In this document: positions 35,944-47,466 of the stretch, one piece after another
Position numbering within the stretch: position 1 is the stretch's first letter
Layout: every line of letters starts with the position of its first letter
Assembly: GCA_033977485.1 (NCBI GenBank)
Contig: CM066995.1
Coordinates: 51,273,162-51,337,161, forward strand
DNA from: Hydrangea macrophylla
Lineage: Eukaryota > Streptophyta > Magnoliopsida > Cornales > Hydrangeaceae
Direction of reading: 5' to 3'
DNA: 64,000 nucleotides
The notes under the pieces: model-generated
Database searches by the model: none
Seen by the model: the letters and a program-made list of their open reading frames with translations, nothing else
What the model was told of the DNA's origin: nothing
Translations under genes and position numbers: made by a program

Positions 35944-36040
35944 TTCGATCGATTGAACACTTGGGGGACTTCGATCGCTTGAACTTATCTCGATCGATCG
36001 AAACTTCGAGCGATCGAAAGGTCTTCAATCGCTCGAACTC
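35944..36040 (+). repeat. CGATCG palindrome cluster upstream of the TATA box, Athila LTR
   Basis: Five partly degenerate copies, 70-165 bp upstream of the TATA box on the minus strand. Confidence 0.8.
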
Positions 36041-36289
36041 TATATTTCAGCTTTGACATATCTTCTTTAGAATTCAGCATTTCCCTTCATCATTATCTTT
36101 CAATTCTTCACACAGCAACTGCAGTCTGCACAAATTACAGCTAAAACACACAACTTATCATAGTTTAATCAATATGTGCATAAACTAGTATTGTAATTCA
36201 AATTGCAGACAGATAGAGGAATTGTAAACTAAATCCATACTTTTTCTTCTTTTAGCGCGTTTGTATTTTACAAATACTCCCGCTTGTCA

Positions 36290-38093
36290 TTGAGTTCTAG
36301 AGAAATCTTTAAACTCAGATCATTCACTGTTTTGAAGATTTTGGGAAAAACTAGAGTTTTTCTTTCTTGAGATCAAAATGAGAGGGTTAAAGAGGGGTTT
36401 TGAAATAGAGGTTTTGAAAGTATATTTTCAACATCAAATAGAGATTATGACCTCTTGGAATATCGACATCAACCTCATCATCAAGAACCCCAATGTTATT
36501 GGAGAGATTCATTTTTATTTTGAACATAACTTCAAGGATACCTTGGAGGTATTGAAGTTATAATCATCATCTATCAAACATGTTTTTGAGGTCAAGAGCT
36601 ACTATCCATAAGGATTCACTCACCTCAAACTTCATGTCATCATCTAGATGATGATGAACTAGTAAGTAAATAAAGAAAATAAAAAATAAATGAGGTAAGA
36701 AGAGATGAACATTGTATATAAGCAAGCAAATGAACAAATCAGTAGATGATATTCAATGGTGGAACCACAAGCATTCAACCTCTCATATGTGTGTATATGA
36801 GTGAGTACATCACTCTCTAACTCATAGGAAACTCAAAGAAGATGAAGAAGATGGATTGAAAGCTTGAAAATAAAAGTTTAGTTTTTAGAAAACTAATTGA
36901 AAACTCACATTTGGCTTGGATTTGAAGAAGAAAATCTTTATTTCTCTCTCTATTTCTTCCTAACTCTCTATATCTCTCTAATGGCTTTCAAGCACTCCTC
37001 AAATGGAAGCAAATGGGTCTCCTTTATAGGCCAACTTGGGGAGGTATTTTGGGTTTTAAAAAGTCTCTAATTGGTCCAAAATTTCGGAATAATCAAAACT
37101 ATGTCATTTTATTTGTTGAAAATTTGAATTAAAACCCAAAAATTAACCAAAAATTACAAAAAAAAATGAAAAATTACTCAGAGTGCCACCGCGGCACTTG
37201 GCCACTGCCGCCATGGCAGTGGGCCATTGCCACCGCGGCAGTCAACTCCCCCGTTGACCAAAAATTACATTTTGGCCCCCGAAACTCCCAAAATTTGCGA
37301 AACGACCCTATTTCGTCCGAAATTCACAAAATATTCATACGAAATCTAAATTGAGATTGTGATATACCGTTAGAAAGGTATTGAGGTCTACTTTCCATAA
37401 AAAATAGTTTGGAGTTGGGTCACTTTAGAAAGTTTTGCGGTATTCGCGATAAAAGCTGAATTGATCGCATTTTTCACCTTCAGAAATTCATAACAAATTC
37501 GTTTTAGATCCAGAAATTATGTGCGATATACCGTTGGAAAGCTATTGACCTCTAGTATTTGATAAAAATATTTCAACGTCAAAAAGGAGACTTTGATTTT
37601 TGGTCAAACTTGTAGTCAAATCAGTCAAACAGTGCACTTCCAGGAAATTCTGGGAAGTTCTGGGAGCCTCCAAAGACTGACGTTTTCGTCCGATTTTCTT
37701 TTAAAAACATATTTTAAGACTTTTCACATGATCTAGGATGATCTCGGAACTTTTGGGCAATTTTGGATGATTTTGGTCAATCATTGGTCAAACTTGGTCA
37801 AACCGGTCAACGGAGACTTTCCGGGAACTTTCGGGACTTCCGGGGGTCTCTAGGAGCTTACGATTTCAAATATTTTCTTTTAAAATACATTTTTTTGTTT
37901 GGAACAACATCGAATGATTTCTGAGATTCTGGGCCAATCCGGAGAGTTTTGAGCTTTTAGAGGCATTTTGGTCATTTCTTTGATTTCTTGAGAGTTAGAG
38001 GCAATCTCTAAAAATCCGATCTTTCTAATCATCGAGGTTTGACATGCTTGTGACCTCCTAAATCTGTTAGCCGACAAAATGGGGTGTCTACAC
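36290..38093 (-). mobile_element. Truncated LTR C (same start type as LTR B)
   Basis: Minus-strand start TGTAGACACCCC at 38093. TATA box CCTATAAAGG at 37021-37030. A GCCGCGGCA-type cluster sits at 37180-37247. The 3' end is missing because the Athila LTR begins. No gene; the short ORFs are not protein-like. Confidence 0.65.
37180..37247 (+). repeat. GCCGCGGCA-type palindrome cluster in LTR C
   Basis: Four to five variants such as GTGCCACCGCGGCACT and CTGCCGCCATGGCAG. It lies ~160 bp upstream of the LTR TATA box on the minus strand, comparable to LTR B. Confidence 0.75.
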
Positions 38094-39170
38094 CTCTATT
38101 GTTTATATTATTTCTCTCAATCTGTAATTATTATTGAAGATTGGCTTTTTGGTATGTGTTCCAGACACAATAAGGATGGTCTCCATAAAAAAATCATGCA
38201 TTAAAAACATTTCTGATCAACTCACTATTCTATCCACTATTCACAGCAAGCATGCTTTGACTTTCATTCTTTGATTCGATGTCTACATGTACTTCAAATT
38301 AGTTCATATCTTAGGAAGTAGTCCATACTACATTTGTATATATCCTATGATGATTTCCTTCATACATTAATAAATATTTTAGATTTCTAAGTCACTTTAG
38401 AAAGTCCATGTACACAAACACACTACAACCTTTGCACATTCTAAGATCATACATTGCATCCATGCAAGATTTGGAGTTTTTGTGACTCCTAATCTAAGGA
38501 GATTATAAATAACGAACTTGATCATACGTTCATGCTTCCTCTCGATCTAATCTTCCTTTCTCATCCGTCCCGGGGATCGAGAGGTCTTCTTTTCTCAAAG
38601 ATTAACATGCATCATACTAGCTTGCTAAGCATATTTTGATTTATTTGGTTATTTGTTTCAAGAATAATTCATGCCCCCTTTATATTAGGAAAACTTGATT
38701 ACTTGATACATGATTAGAAAATTTTTCCTAAGTTTGTTTGTGTGATCTTTCACCTTTGCATTGTGTGATACTTGGCTCAGATCTTACGAATGATATCTTA
38801 TCTTTTGATCTTCCATTTCAAAATTCTTATGTGATGTAATATATTATTATAGTATTATTTGTCGAACCAAACATAGTAAAAGATGATTATTTGGATGTTA
38901 ATTGAGGCCCGTCGAAAGACGGGGCGAGTTGAGGGTGTTTTAGTCGCAGCAAAGGCTCCTTTCTCTCTCATACCAAAACCCCGAACCAAGTTCTTTGGTT
39001 ATGAAGGGCTGGTGCCCTTTATCCATTTGGGTGAGTCAAATTAGGTTTCTTGGTTTCTTAAAGACCAAGTGGCGACTTTGTATCTCTTTTCAACAGACCT
39101 TCCTTTCTTGTTTTCTTCAAAACAATTTCAAATAAACAAAAGAGTGGACGACCGATCCCGCATGTCCACA
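38094..39170 (+). mobile_element. LTR D fragment, plus strand
   Basis: The R-U5-like end of a related LTR: the block GAGGCCCGTCGAAAG, AAGTGGCGACT, and an end ATGTCCACA at 39170. Upstream it is cut by LTR C at 38093. No primer site follows, so it is a solo or fragmented LTR. Confidence 0.55.
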
Positions 39171-41169
39171 GAGAGTCTCTTAGGATCTTTACACATTTTC
39201 ACAAACTCTCTTCCCACCCCATTTCATCACACACCACTAATATTGTGATTGAATTTGCATTTTATTGGTTTGGATGTAGACTAACCTAAGGTTTAAAGTT
39301 GAATATATCATAAAGTTGATTTAGATATTATTTGAACCTTGATTTTATTTTCTTTTGGTCATATTCATCTTTTGGAACTCATAAGACTTTCTATGTCTTA
39401 TTTAAGCCCCCTTAGTCTATGAATCTCTTAAATCCCCTTGTAGACTTATGATTTACAAGAAGATTAAGGTTGATGATAGCACATTTGGTTAATGAATCCA
39501 AACTCACCACCGTGGTTTAGTTTCATTACTTAGAGATTTCGTGAGGCTCTTTTCATACTTCATTGAGGTCCATAAATACAAGTGTCATTAGTTTCCAAGG
39601 ACCACCAAGTGGGAGGAAAAGTAACTTAGGCTAAGCCAAATTTGATGGCCTGATAGCTAAAGTTATCAAATAAAAGATAAACTTGACAATGAAGCAGTGG
39701 GTTCACAAACTGTTTTTGATCAAGGATTTTTAGCTAAATAATGGACCGTTGGAATTGAATGAAACCAACTGGAAAATGTCAATAAAACAAAGTTTTACGA
39801 CTATAATTTTTGTTTTGAGGAGATTTCATGTGTAAAGTGGCTTGGTCATGGTTTTTGTGAGACAACCATAATCTGTCCAGAAATTCAGAACAGTAACACC
39901 CTTTTAAAATAATTAAAATCAGAGCTTCAATCGAGTATTCTTGGCTTCAAATAATTTTTTATATGAATTTTAATGTGTTAATAAGATCTCCTAAAAAGGT
40001 TAGAGTCTTTCTGATTCGTTTACTATTTTTAGAAAATCATACAATATTCCTGGACAGAGAGTCGAAAATTCCTAAGTGATGTCTAGTGTTTGCCTAATTC
40101 CTGGAGATTGAACCCTTGATCTTTGATTTTTCTTTTTGGGTTGGAAACTAGACTCATAAAGGCATCTTGTGTCCAAAAATCATCAAGATCAAACCGTTGG
40201 AAGTATGTTTTTGAAAATTTTAAAATTTAGGTCTGCTCTCTGAAATTTCTGGAATCCTATCACAGATTTAATAAACTTTGTAAATAATGGTTCAAGTGAT
40301 CTTTTCATGACCTAGGGCTTATACCATGCTTTGGTAATGATTGGTTAAACTTGAATTCAAAGGTTAAGTGATCCAAATCAACGATTATTTCATAATTTAC
40401 TCTTGTCCATGTATATATCCATCCACGCATATTGATACTTACAACTAGCATTCATTTTTTTTTTGTGTTAGGAGAGATTTAATAATGTCAGTTAGGATTC
40501 GATAATATTCTTTACGTAAACATGTGGACTAACCCGTTGTTTTGTAGCGCTGTTAAGGTACAATTCCTCGATCCCTCTCTAGTTTCATATTATTCTTTGA
40601 TCTTTTATTAATTTTTGACTTCATGTGTGACGTTGTAGAATCATGATTTGCCTTATGTGTATATATGTGATTAGAGACCTTTTTATTAGGATTTCTAATT
40701 TTGTATGCATTGCACGTTTAATATTTGCGGCTGGACCCCGAGTAAGTTCTCTAGTTCTCGATTTGCATATCATATCGCTTGCTAACTGTACTACTTGATT
40801 TTGAATGATATTTTGTCATTAGCAATTTTACACCATTTCAACATGCTTGTGTAATGTATATTTATATCTATGTATTAGTTGAGGGCACATGTAGATAAAT
40901 AATTTGATTAGAAGGATGTTGAGTAGAGGCCTATCGAGAGATAGGATGAGAGGGGTGTTTTAGTCCGCCGGGCTCCTTCCCCTCTCATTCCATAATCCCC
41001 GGACCTAGAAATCTCTGGTTTCCAAAAAGATTAGTTTGCTTTAAAATGGTTTCTTAATTTTCCTTTTAAAAAAAATTTAAGTGGCGACTCATGTTTTGTA
41101 TTTTTGAATTGGAAAAGATTTTAAATGAAATTTAAAACGCAGTGGATAGGAAAAATTGCGACATCCACA
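39171..41169 (+). mobile_element. LTR E fragment, plus strand, inverted relative to LTR B
   Basis: From about 39620 to 41169 it is the reverse complement of the R-U5 half of LTR B: the AGTGGGTTCACAAACTG block, the GAGGCCTATCGAGAGATAGG block, AAGTGGCGACT, and the end GCGACATCCACA. 39171-39620 is weaker and may belong to the same LTR. No primer site follows it. LTR B and E are diverged, so they were not inserted together. Confidence 0.65.
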
Positions 41170-41339
41170 GATGCATACTTCTTTCTTGAAACCAAACTCG
41201 GAAAAAAAAAAAAAAGGATTCTCAAAATGATGAGCTTCAAGGATTTTAGTAATCTCCGAAGATGATGAAACTTCATTGGATACCATTCCATTTCCAGGCC
41301 CCTCTCTATTGTAATCTTAAAAAAAAAAAAGTGTTTCAT

Positions 41340-41745
41340 TCTATTTTTTCGCACCAAAGGGTATTCATTTTCATCCACTTCTAAGTCTGCTCCGTCACAC
41401 GGTGACAATTCCACATTCTCTTGCGAATGGTGCTCTGTTGAAGAAGAGACTTCACCAGAAAAGTTCGAACCTCCAAATTCTTTATGATTCCTTCGGTTAT
41501 TATGGTCCAACGAACACTCTTCATCTACTTCTTTGTGTTCCAACTTCTAGTGATGGCGGCTCTTCATTGTCACAACAATTAAGCCCAGTTAACGAAGAAA
41601 GTTCATCAGAAGAGTGTATAAACCGAGGCTGCTCCGATTGAATTGTCATCCTTAAATTCGCTTTGCTCTGTTTCATTGCTTTTGTTGAATACAGATTCTT
41701 TCGTGGAATGAATAGTTGCATTTTGATTTATGCTGCTAGCTATAC
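41340..41745 (-). pseudogene. Frameshifted fragment of an unknown Ser/Glu/Asp-rich protein
   Basis: On the minus strand three open pieces follow each other in different frames. One contains FNKSNETEQSEFKDDNSIG, the next SSDELSSLTGLNCCDNEEPP, the last HKEVDEECSLDHNNRRNHKE and ENVELSPCDGADLEVDENEY. All have the same polar, disordered character, which suggests one degraded coding sequence with two shifts. I do not recognise the family. It borders LTR E, so it could be a host exon cut by the element. Confidence 0.4.
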
Positions 41746-42537
41746 ATTGTCAATATTCAAACAAAAATAACCTTTCTTGATTCATGTAGATAGGTTGTTT
41801 GCAATCATTTAGGGTTTAAAATAGCTGAAATAATGGGAATGACATAACAAACTACCTCTATAATAGATTTTGACTCATTTAGTGACATAAATATGGATAA
41901 AGATGTATAGATAGATATATAGTCTCTCTGTATATCTAAGGGTAAATATGTCCATAAAAATGTTAATTAAGTGGGTCAAAGGACCTATTGGTACACAAAT
42001 TTGGGGGACAGGGACCTATTGATATATTAAGAAAGGGAAAAGTATGGCTACATGACCAGAGTAGGTAGGGACTTATTAATAAATTTCTATTGTTTAAAAT
42101 TTGATTATATTGTCAGACTTTATAGAAATGTGTGAAAGTTTATATATATATATTGTAAAAGTGAAATTTTACTTCTTGGAATTGGAAACTTCACGTGCTC
42201 ATACTGCAAATCAACTTTTCGAGGTGAGACAGGGCGGGGGCGAGGTCGGGGGATGGTCTCACATTGAGCTTGGTCGAGGTGGGGTCGGGAGAGCATTCTT
42301 GTTTATTGGGGCGGGTTCAAGAAATAATACCCCCATACCGTACCCATCATGTTGTCATTTCTAATGATCTAGGTGGACTCACTATCTCATCGAGTGTCGG
42401 AATTATCCCCATCAGAATTTGTAGCATTATTATATAATAGAAAATAGTCATAGCATTATATAACATCTTTTAATTAGATCAAGGAAAAAATTGTACTCCA
42501 TCATACTATTAAAAAAACAAATTCTATGAAGCTACCC
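41746..42537. other. Geneless stretch
   Basis: AT-rich with a short (TA)n near 42141 and one unusually G-rich patch at 42225-42310. No ORF, RNA gene or clear repeat seen. Confidence 0.6.
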
Positions 42538-42611
42538 TCTCTTAATTCCTTGTTGACTTCTTGTTCTTCTTCACTCTCTTAATTCCTTGTTGACTTCTTG
42601 TTCTTCTTCAC
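42538..42611 (+). repeat. 37-bp tandem duplication
   Basis: Two perfect copies, 42538-42574 and 42575-42611, within the TTCTTC-rich acidic-coding stretch. It is frame-changing (37 bp), so it probably disrupts any protein read through it. Confidence 0.9.
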
Positions 42612-42813
42612 TATCTTCCTTGTTGGCTACTTCTTTTTCATCACTTTCTTCTAATTGCTCTACCCCTTGATCTTCATGATCATCTTCCTGTTCTTCTTCT
42701 TCATTTTCAGCAACATTTTTCTCTTCCTCGCCATCTTCGTAGATGAGCAGTTCTTTTTCCTTGGTTGTCATTCCTAGTTCTCGTACACGTAAGTACCTGT
42801 ATAATTGACACAA
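42571..42813 (-). pseudogene. Acidic low-complexity ORF, possible exon remnant
   Basis: Read on the minus strand it gives TTKEKELLIYEDGEEEKN then long Glu/Asp/Gln runs. A diverged second copy of the same coding block lies at about 43382-43475 on the same strand, so a ~95-bp segment was duplicated with palindrome-bearing DNA between the copies. No recognisable domain; probably a remnant. Confidence 0.35.
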
Positions 42814-42860
42814 GAAGAGTGTAATTTGCTATTTAGAACATATAAAGCTATCTGTAATTC

Positions 42861-43992
42861 ATAACAGATAATATTATCTATTGGACAAAAGAATTTGTAA
42901 TGCACAACAGAGAATATGTCATAAACAATAGATAATGTTATTTGTTATATACAAGAGCTTCAGTTGCTAATTAGAACATATATATTTATTTATAATGTAC
43001 ATCAGATAAAGTTTTCTGGTTCATAACAGATAATATTATCTAGTTCAAAATATGTAATATTATCTATTTCACAACAGAGTTCTGTTGCCCAACATATAAT
43101 ATAATCTGCTAAATTTGTCAACAAATTACAGAAAACATAAGCACTACAGATAATTAGCATTGCAAAAGTAAAAATTGTGTGATGTAGAACAGATAAAGCC
43201 ATCAATAATGTGCAAGAGATAAATCAATGGTATGTTATGTAAAAGTTGTACATAGTACATAACATTATCTGTTTTCCTGAACAGATAAATAGAGATAACC
43301 TCATTGGATATAGAGAAAATCATACAACAAAATAGTAATGGTATGTGTTTTTCAACAGCAACTATGTATTTTTACATTTTATTTTCATCATCTTCATATT
43401 CTTCTTCTTCATTTTCATCATCATTTCTTCTTCCTCGTTGTCTTCGTAGATGAGCATTTCTTTTTCTTGGTTATCTGGTCCAAAACAGATAATATTATCT
43501 GTTTCATAACAAAGTTATGTTACCTAATATAATATTATCTATTTCATAGCAGAGTTCTGTTACCTAATAGATAATATTATCTGTTATCATCTTCACCATC
43601 ATCGTCACCACCACCACTGACATCACCATCGTCATCACCACCACCACCCCCACCACCCCCATAACAGCACAGTTCACAACCACCGTTATCATAGTACCAC
43701 CACAATCACTACCAACAGCACCAAAACAGATAATATTATCTGTTTTGAAAATATTTTCTGCTTTCGAAGACAAATAATTTTGCAGCAGCACCACCACCAC
43801 CATCAGAGCACCTCCACCACCGTACCACCGCCACCACTACCCCCATAACAGCATAGTTCATAACCACTGCCATCACAGCGCTACCACGACTACCACTAGC
43901 AGCACCACAATATTATCTATTTTTAAAAATAGATAATATTATCTGTTTTCTGAAACAGATAATTTTGCAACACTACCACTACCATCAGAGCA
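42861..43992. repeat. Cluster of the palindrome AACAGATAATATTATCTGTT
   Basis: Perfect 20-bp palindromes at 43484-43503 and 43725-43744. Many one- or two-base variants occur, for example near 42865, 43025, 43060, 43535, 43567, 43912 and 43930. Half-sites ACAGATAA and TTATCTGT are scattered between. Spacing is irregular. The motif contains two GATAA half-sites facing each other. The same palindrome recurs at 58.8-59.2 kb. Confidence 0.9.
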
Positions 43993-44308
43993 CCACTACT
44001 ACCACTACCACCTCACCGTGCCACCATCACCGTTGTTGTCATCGTTGTCATTGCCGTTGTCTTCGTCGTCACCGTCGCCATCAACATCACACCATCGTCA
44101 TCACCACCACCATCACAGCACCACCACTACCACCATCGAAGCACCACCACTACCACCATCGCATTACCACCACCACCATCGTCACCTCCATCTACAATCG
44201 GAGCACCTCCACCACCACGTCACCTCCATCACTATTGCAACAACACCACTCGCCATCGTCACCACCATCACCATCAGCACCACCATCACCATCGTTGTCG
44301 TCACTTCT
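43585..44308 (+). repeat. Imperfect CAC/CAT trinucleotide repeat
   Basis: About 700 bp dominated by CAC, CAT, ACC and GTC triplets. It is interrupted by the 20-bp palindrome and by ACAGATAATTTTGC blocks. The His/Ser/Thr ORFs here are products of the repeat and not genes. Confidence 0.85.
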
Positions 44309-44330
44309 GCTGTGTAGGAAGATATGACAT

Positions 44331-45605
44331 TTTAGATTTCTTAGGAAATTAGGTCATTTTGGTCTTTTTGGTTGGGAAAGGGTTATTGAGTTAAATGTTT
44401 GGGCCTTGGGCTTCATGTAACATTGTATTGGTTTTAGGGTTCTATGGTTGAGTGGCCCAAAACTTAAAAATATATGGTATATACATATGTAGTAAATATA
44501 TATATTTTTTTAAATATAAGGTATGTAAATATTATAAAATGTAAGCATTAGATGGCACGAACGTTTTTGGTATATTTCTTTTCTCTTTTTTTTTTCTTTT
44601 TTTTTTTCCCTCCTTTTTTATTTCTCTCTTGCCCCCCATCCCTTTCAATCACTTCACTCTTTACTCCAACTCAGTCTCTTTCTTTCAATAATTTATATAA
44701 TAGCCACCTATTGTCCATTGAATTCTACACTTATCACCATCATCTACATGCAATCAGTCTCTTTCTTGATCTAACATGTGTGTTCTTTCATTTGGATTTT
44801 TTTTTATTTTTTATTTTTTATATTTTTTTATGTTGAATTATAATTAATAAGTATTAGCATAGATAATAATTTGCTTGATTTTTTTTCTTCCTAACACTAA
44901 TTTTTAGTACGCCCGAATAGGCTAACTAGTTTCATTATGTTAGAGTATCTCCAATGCAAAAAGTTATTTTGTATTTTTCAAATCTATATTTTAGTAATGC
45001 TACAGTGTCAAAAATCTATAATATGACAATTACGCTCTAATGCAAAATGTCATCCAAAATGTCATTTTTGGGCACAAAAGCTATTAATCTTATACATAGG
45101 GCAGTGTGTTTTGTACACTAGCTTTGCCACAACTAATAAAAAATGATATTTTTTTTTATACAAAAGCAATTAATGTTGTACATTGCATTGTTATTGTGCA
45201 CTAGGAACGAAAAACAAGAAACAAATACAATGATCAAAATTTGGAAAAAGCCAAATCCTCTGCTATATTTGAGAATAGAAATATACAATTTGGTCCCTAA
45301 TTATGGCCATTAATAGGAATTGATCCTAACTTGATTTGGTGTACAGAAATTAATCCTTAATTTGCAACAGAAATCAATAATTAGTCCCTATTCCTAAATG
45401 GTTAGTATAAATTCGGACCATTATACCCTTGTCAGACATATATACATAACTGTATTGTATACACATATATATGACACATGTGAAATTCAAATAAAGTTAT
45501 ATAAGGTAGTCAATAAATGGAGCGGATTGTAAGGAGATCATGGATAATGATTTTTAATCCAAAAATTATGTTGATTTGTGGTTCAAAACAATGCCTTTTT
45601 TAAAT
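44331..45605. other. Geneless AT-rich stretch
   Basis: Long T runs at 44570-44620 and 44790-44830. A phrase GAGTATCTCCAATGC near 44944 resembles ends of plant DNA transposons, but I could not find a partner end. No credible ORF. Confidence 0.5.
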
Positions 45606-46263
45606 CTGTATGTAATATGTTTATAGTAGAAAATGATTTGTATGTTTTATTGATTCGAATCATATAAATAATAGATAATTTTGTGTGGAAGATTGAAGGT
45701 TGCTGATAAAAAAAGTGAGAAATTCTCACAATATAGTGCGAAATTTATAACTGTAATTCACAATATAGTGCAAAATCATGCTGGAATTCATAATTTGAGA
45801 ATTTGGTTATAATCTTGTTGGAAGAAGTGACTTAGTTGTGAGAAATTTCGTATTATATCCATTCAAAAAGTGAGAAATTTGTATTACCAAGTGAGAAATT
45901 TGTTATTAGAGCATTCGAAATTGGCCATATGATTAGATGTATATATGTATATATGTACCACCAGCACAAATAAGGCGTGTGAATGACGGATATGGCAAGT
46001 GTAATTCGTGGAGATCATGGATAAGAGAATAAATATTGCTAAAATCAAGTATCCTTATTTTACTCAACTTTCAAATTTGTTTGCTAAAATCAAGGAATTT
46101 ACTCACTCTGATAAAATGATCTGTATGTAATACGTTTATAGTAGAAAATGATCTGTATATTTTATATTGATTTGAATCACAGAAATAAGATTATTTTGTG
46201 TGAAAGATTGAAGGTTGCTGATAAAAAGGTGAGAAATTCTCTTAATATAGTGCGAAATTCATA
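45606..46263 (+). repeat. ~145-bp direct repeat, two copies
   Basis: 45606-45749 and 46121-46263 align with about 85-90 per cent identity by eye. Both end in a GTGAGAAATTCTC...ATATAGTGCGAAATT block. Confidence 0.8.
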
Positions 46264-46930
46264 CAAACATATATATATATAGAGAGAGAGAGAGAGCTGT
46301 GTATATTCAAAATAATTTCAAAATCGTGGTATATTCAGTTATGGGAAACGAATTTTTAGGAGATCATGGATAAGGGGATTAATATCCCTAATATCAAGGG
46401 ATTTTGGTTTAAAAGAGTAATGTGATAATTTCTCACCTTTTATATATATATATATACAGCTGTGTATATTCAAAATACTTCCAAATTTGTGTTATATACA
46501 GTTATGGGAAGCGTACTTTTAGGAGATCATGGATAATGAGATTAATATCCCTAAAATCAACGGATAATTTTCTTAGTATTTAGTGAGAATTTCTCACTTA
46601 ATATGTAACAATGTTTTTTCATTATTAAGTGAAAAACTTCTCAGTATGTTTGCATGTCTTTCTTTTAAAAATAATCATAGTTGTGTTATGTATATGCGTA
46701 ATGGTATTAGCAAAGGTTTTTTTTTTTTTCGAGTTTTTAATGTAAGGTGAGAAATTTGTGGTTATTTAGTGAGAATTTCTCACCTTATGTTCAAATATAT
46801 ACACACATGCAGACCATATGTATCAAAAATTTATCACTTCTCATTAACAAAGTGAGAAGTTCTCACCAAATAAATACAAATTTGATGAGAAATTTCCACT
46901 TCTGTTCAAAAACAAAAACTTTAATAAGAC
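45710..46930. repeat. Cluster of GTGAGAAWTTCTCAC palindromes
   Basis: Near-perfect copies at about 45714, 46231, 46580, 46770 and 46850, plus many half-sites GTGAGAAATT or AATTTCTCAC. Intervening DNA is AT-rich and unrelated in sequence. Confidence 0.75.
46295..46575 (+). repeat. ~115-bp direct repeat, two copies
   Basis: Starting AGCTGTGTATATTC at 46295 and 46458, each following a (TA)n tract and each containing GGAGATCATGGATAA, which also occurs near 45533 and 46010. Confidence 0.8.
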
Positions 46931-47403
46931 GAATTCTTTGCTAAACTTCCATTCAAATATATATAATATATATATACACACACAAACAAATTTCTCACTA
47001 TTATTCTCTTAGAGATTATGAAATTTTCCACATCACTAAAAAACTAAAAACTAAACAAATATAGTGTATAAAAAAATGAAAAGATTATAGAGGTTAAACG
47101 AAAGACTCGAGTTAGTGTTCTAGCCATTGCTGTCATGCAGTCTTCCAATCATCGTCGTCGAATCGAAAAACTTTTAGTGTGAAGCCAAGCCCTAATCAAA
47201 ACAATAACCATTTTTCTAAAAAAACTCCAATGTTTGAATCGAAGCTACTTGTTCCAAAATTGTGAGAAATTTGTACCAAAATTCTTAGAATACGTAGTCG
47301 ATAATGAATCAAGCTTCTGTGTCGACGATCTTCATGAATCACCTATGACGGAAGGTGGTGGACATGGTGTTGCGAAGTCTTCTTTCTTTCTCTCCTTCAA
47401 CTT

Positions 47404-47409
<6 letters not shown>
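46931..47409. other. Geneless AT-rich stretch
   Basis: Short (TA)n near 46960 and scattered GAGAAAT half-sites. A 77-codon ORF near 47234 runs into the CT/TA microsatellite and is not convincing. Confidence 0.5.

Positions 47410-47466
<57 letters not shown>
47410..47466 (+). repeat. Compound (CT)n-(TA)n microsatellite
   Basis: (CT) to 47445, then (TA) to 47466, both essentially perfect. Confidence 0.95.

Larger units (their letters stand above)
34677..36289 (-). mobile_element. 5' LTR of the Athila-type element
   Basis: On the plus strand it begins TGACACGACT next to the primer site. The far end is probably at TTGTCA, 36289, giving ~1.6 kb and a TGACA/TGTCA terminal inverted pair. TATA box CTATATATAC (minus) at 35866-35875, with CGATCG clusters on both sides, as in the tandem LTR. 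The far boundary is inferred because the second LTR is not in the window. Confidence 0.75.

Noticed and set aside
42538..44000. CRISPR-like array of regularly spaced repeats
   Set aside because: Spacing is irregular, the motif is a full palindrome that varies, and the genome is that of a plant.
43965..44327. His/Ser/Thr-rich ORFs
   Set aside because: Products of the CAC/CAT trinucleotide repeat in several frames.
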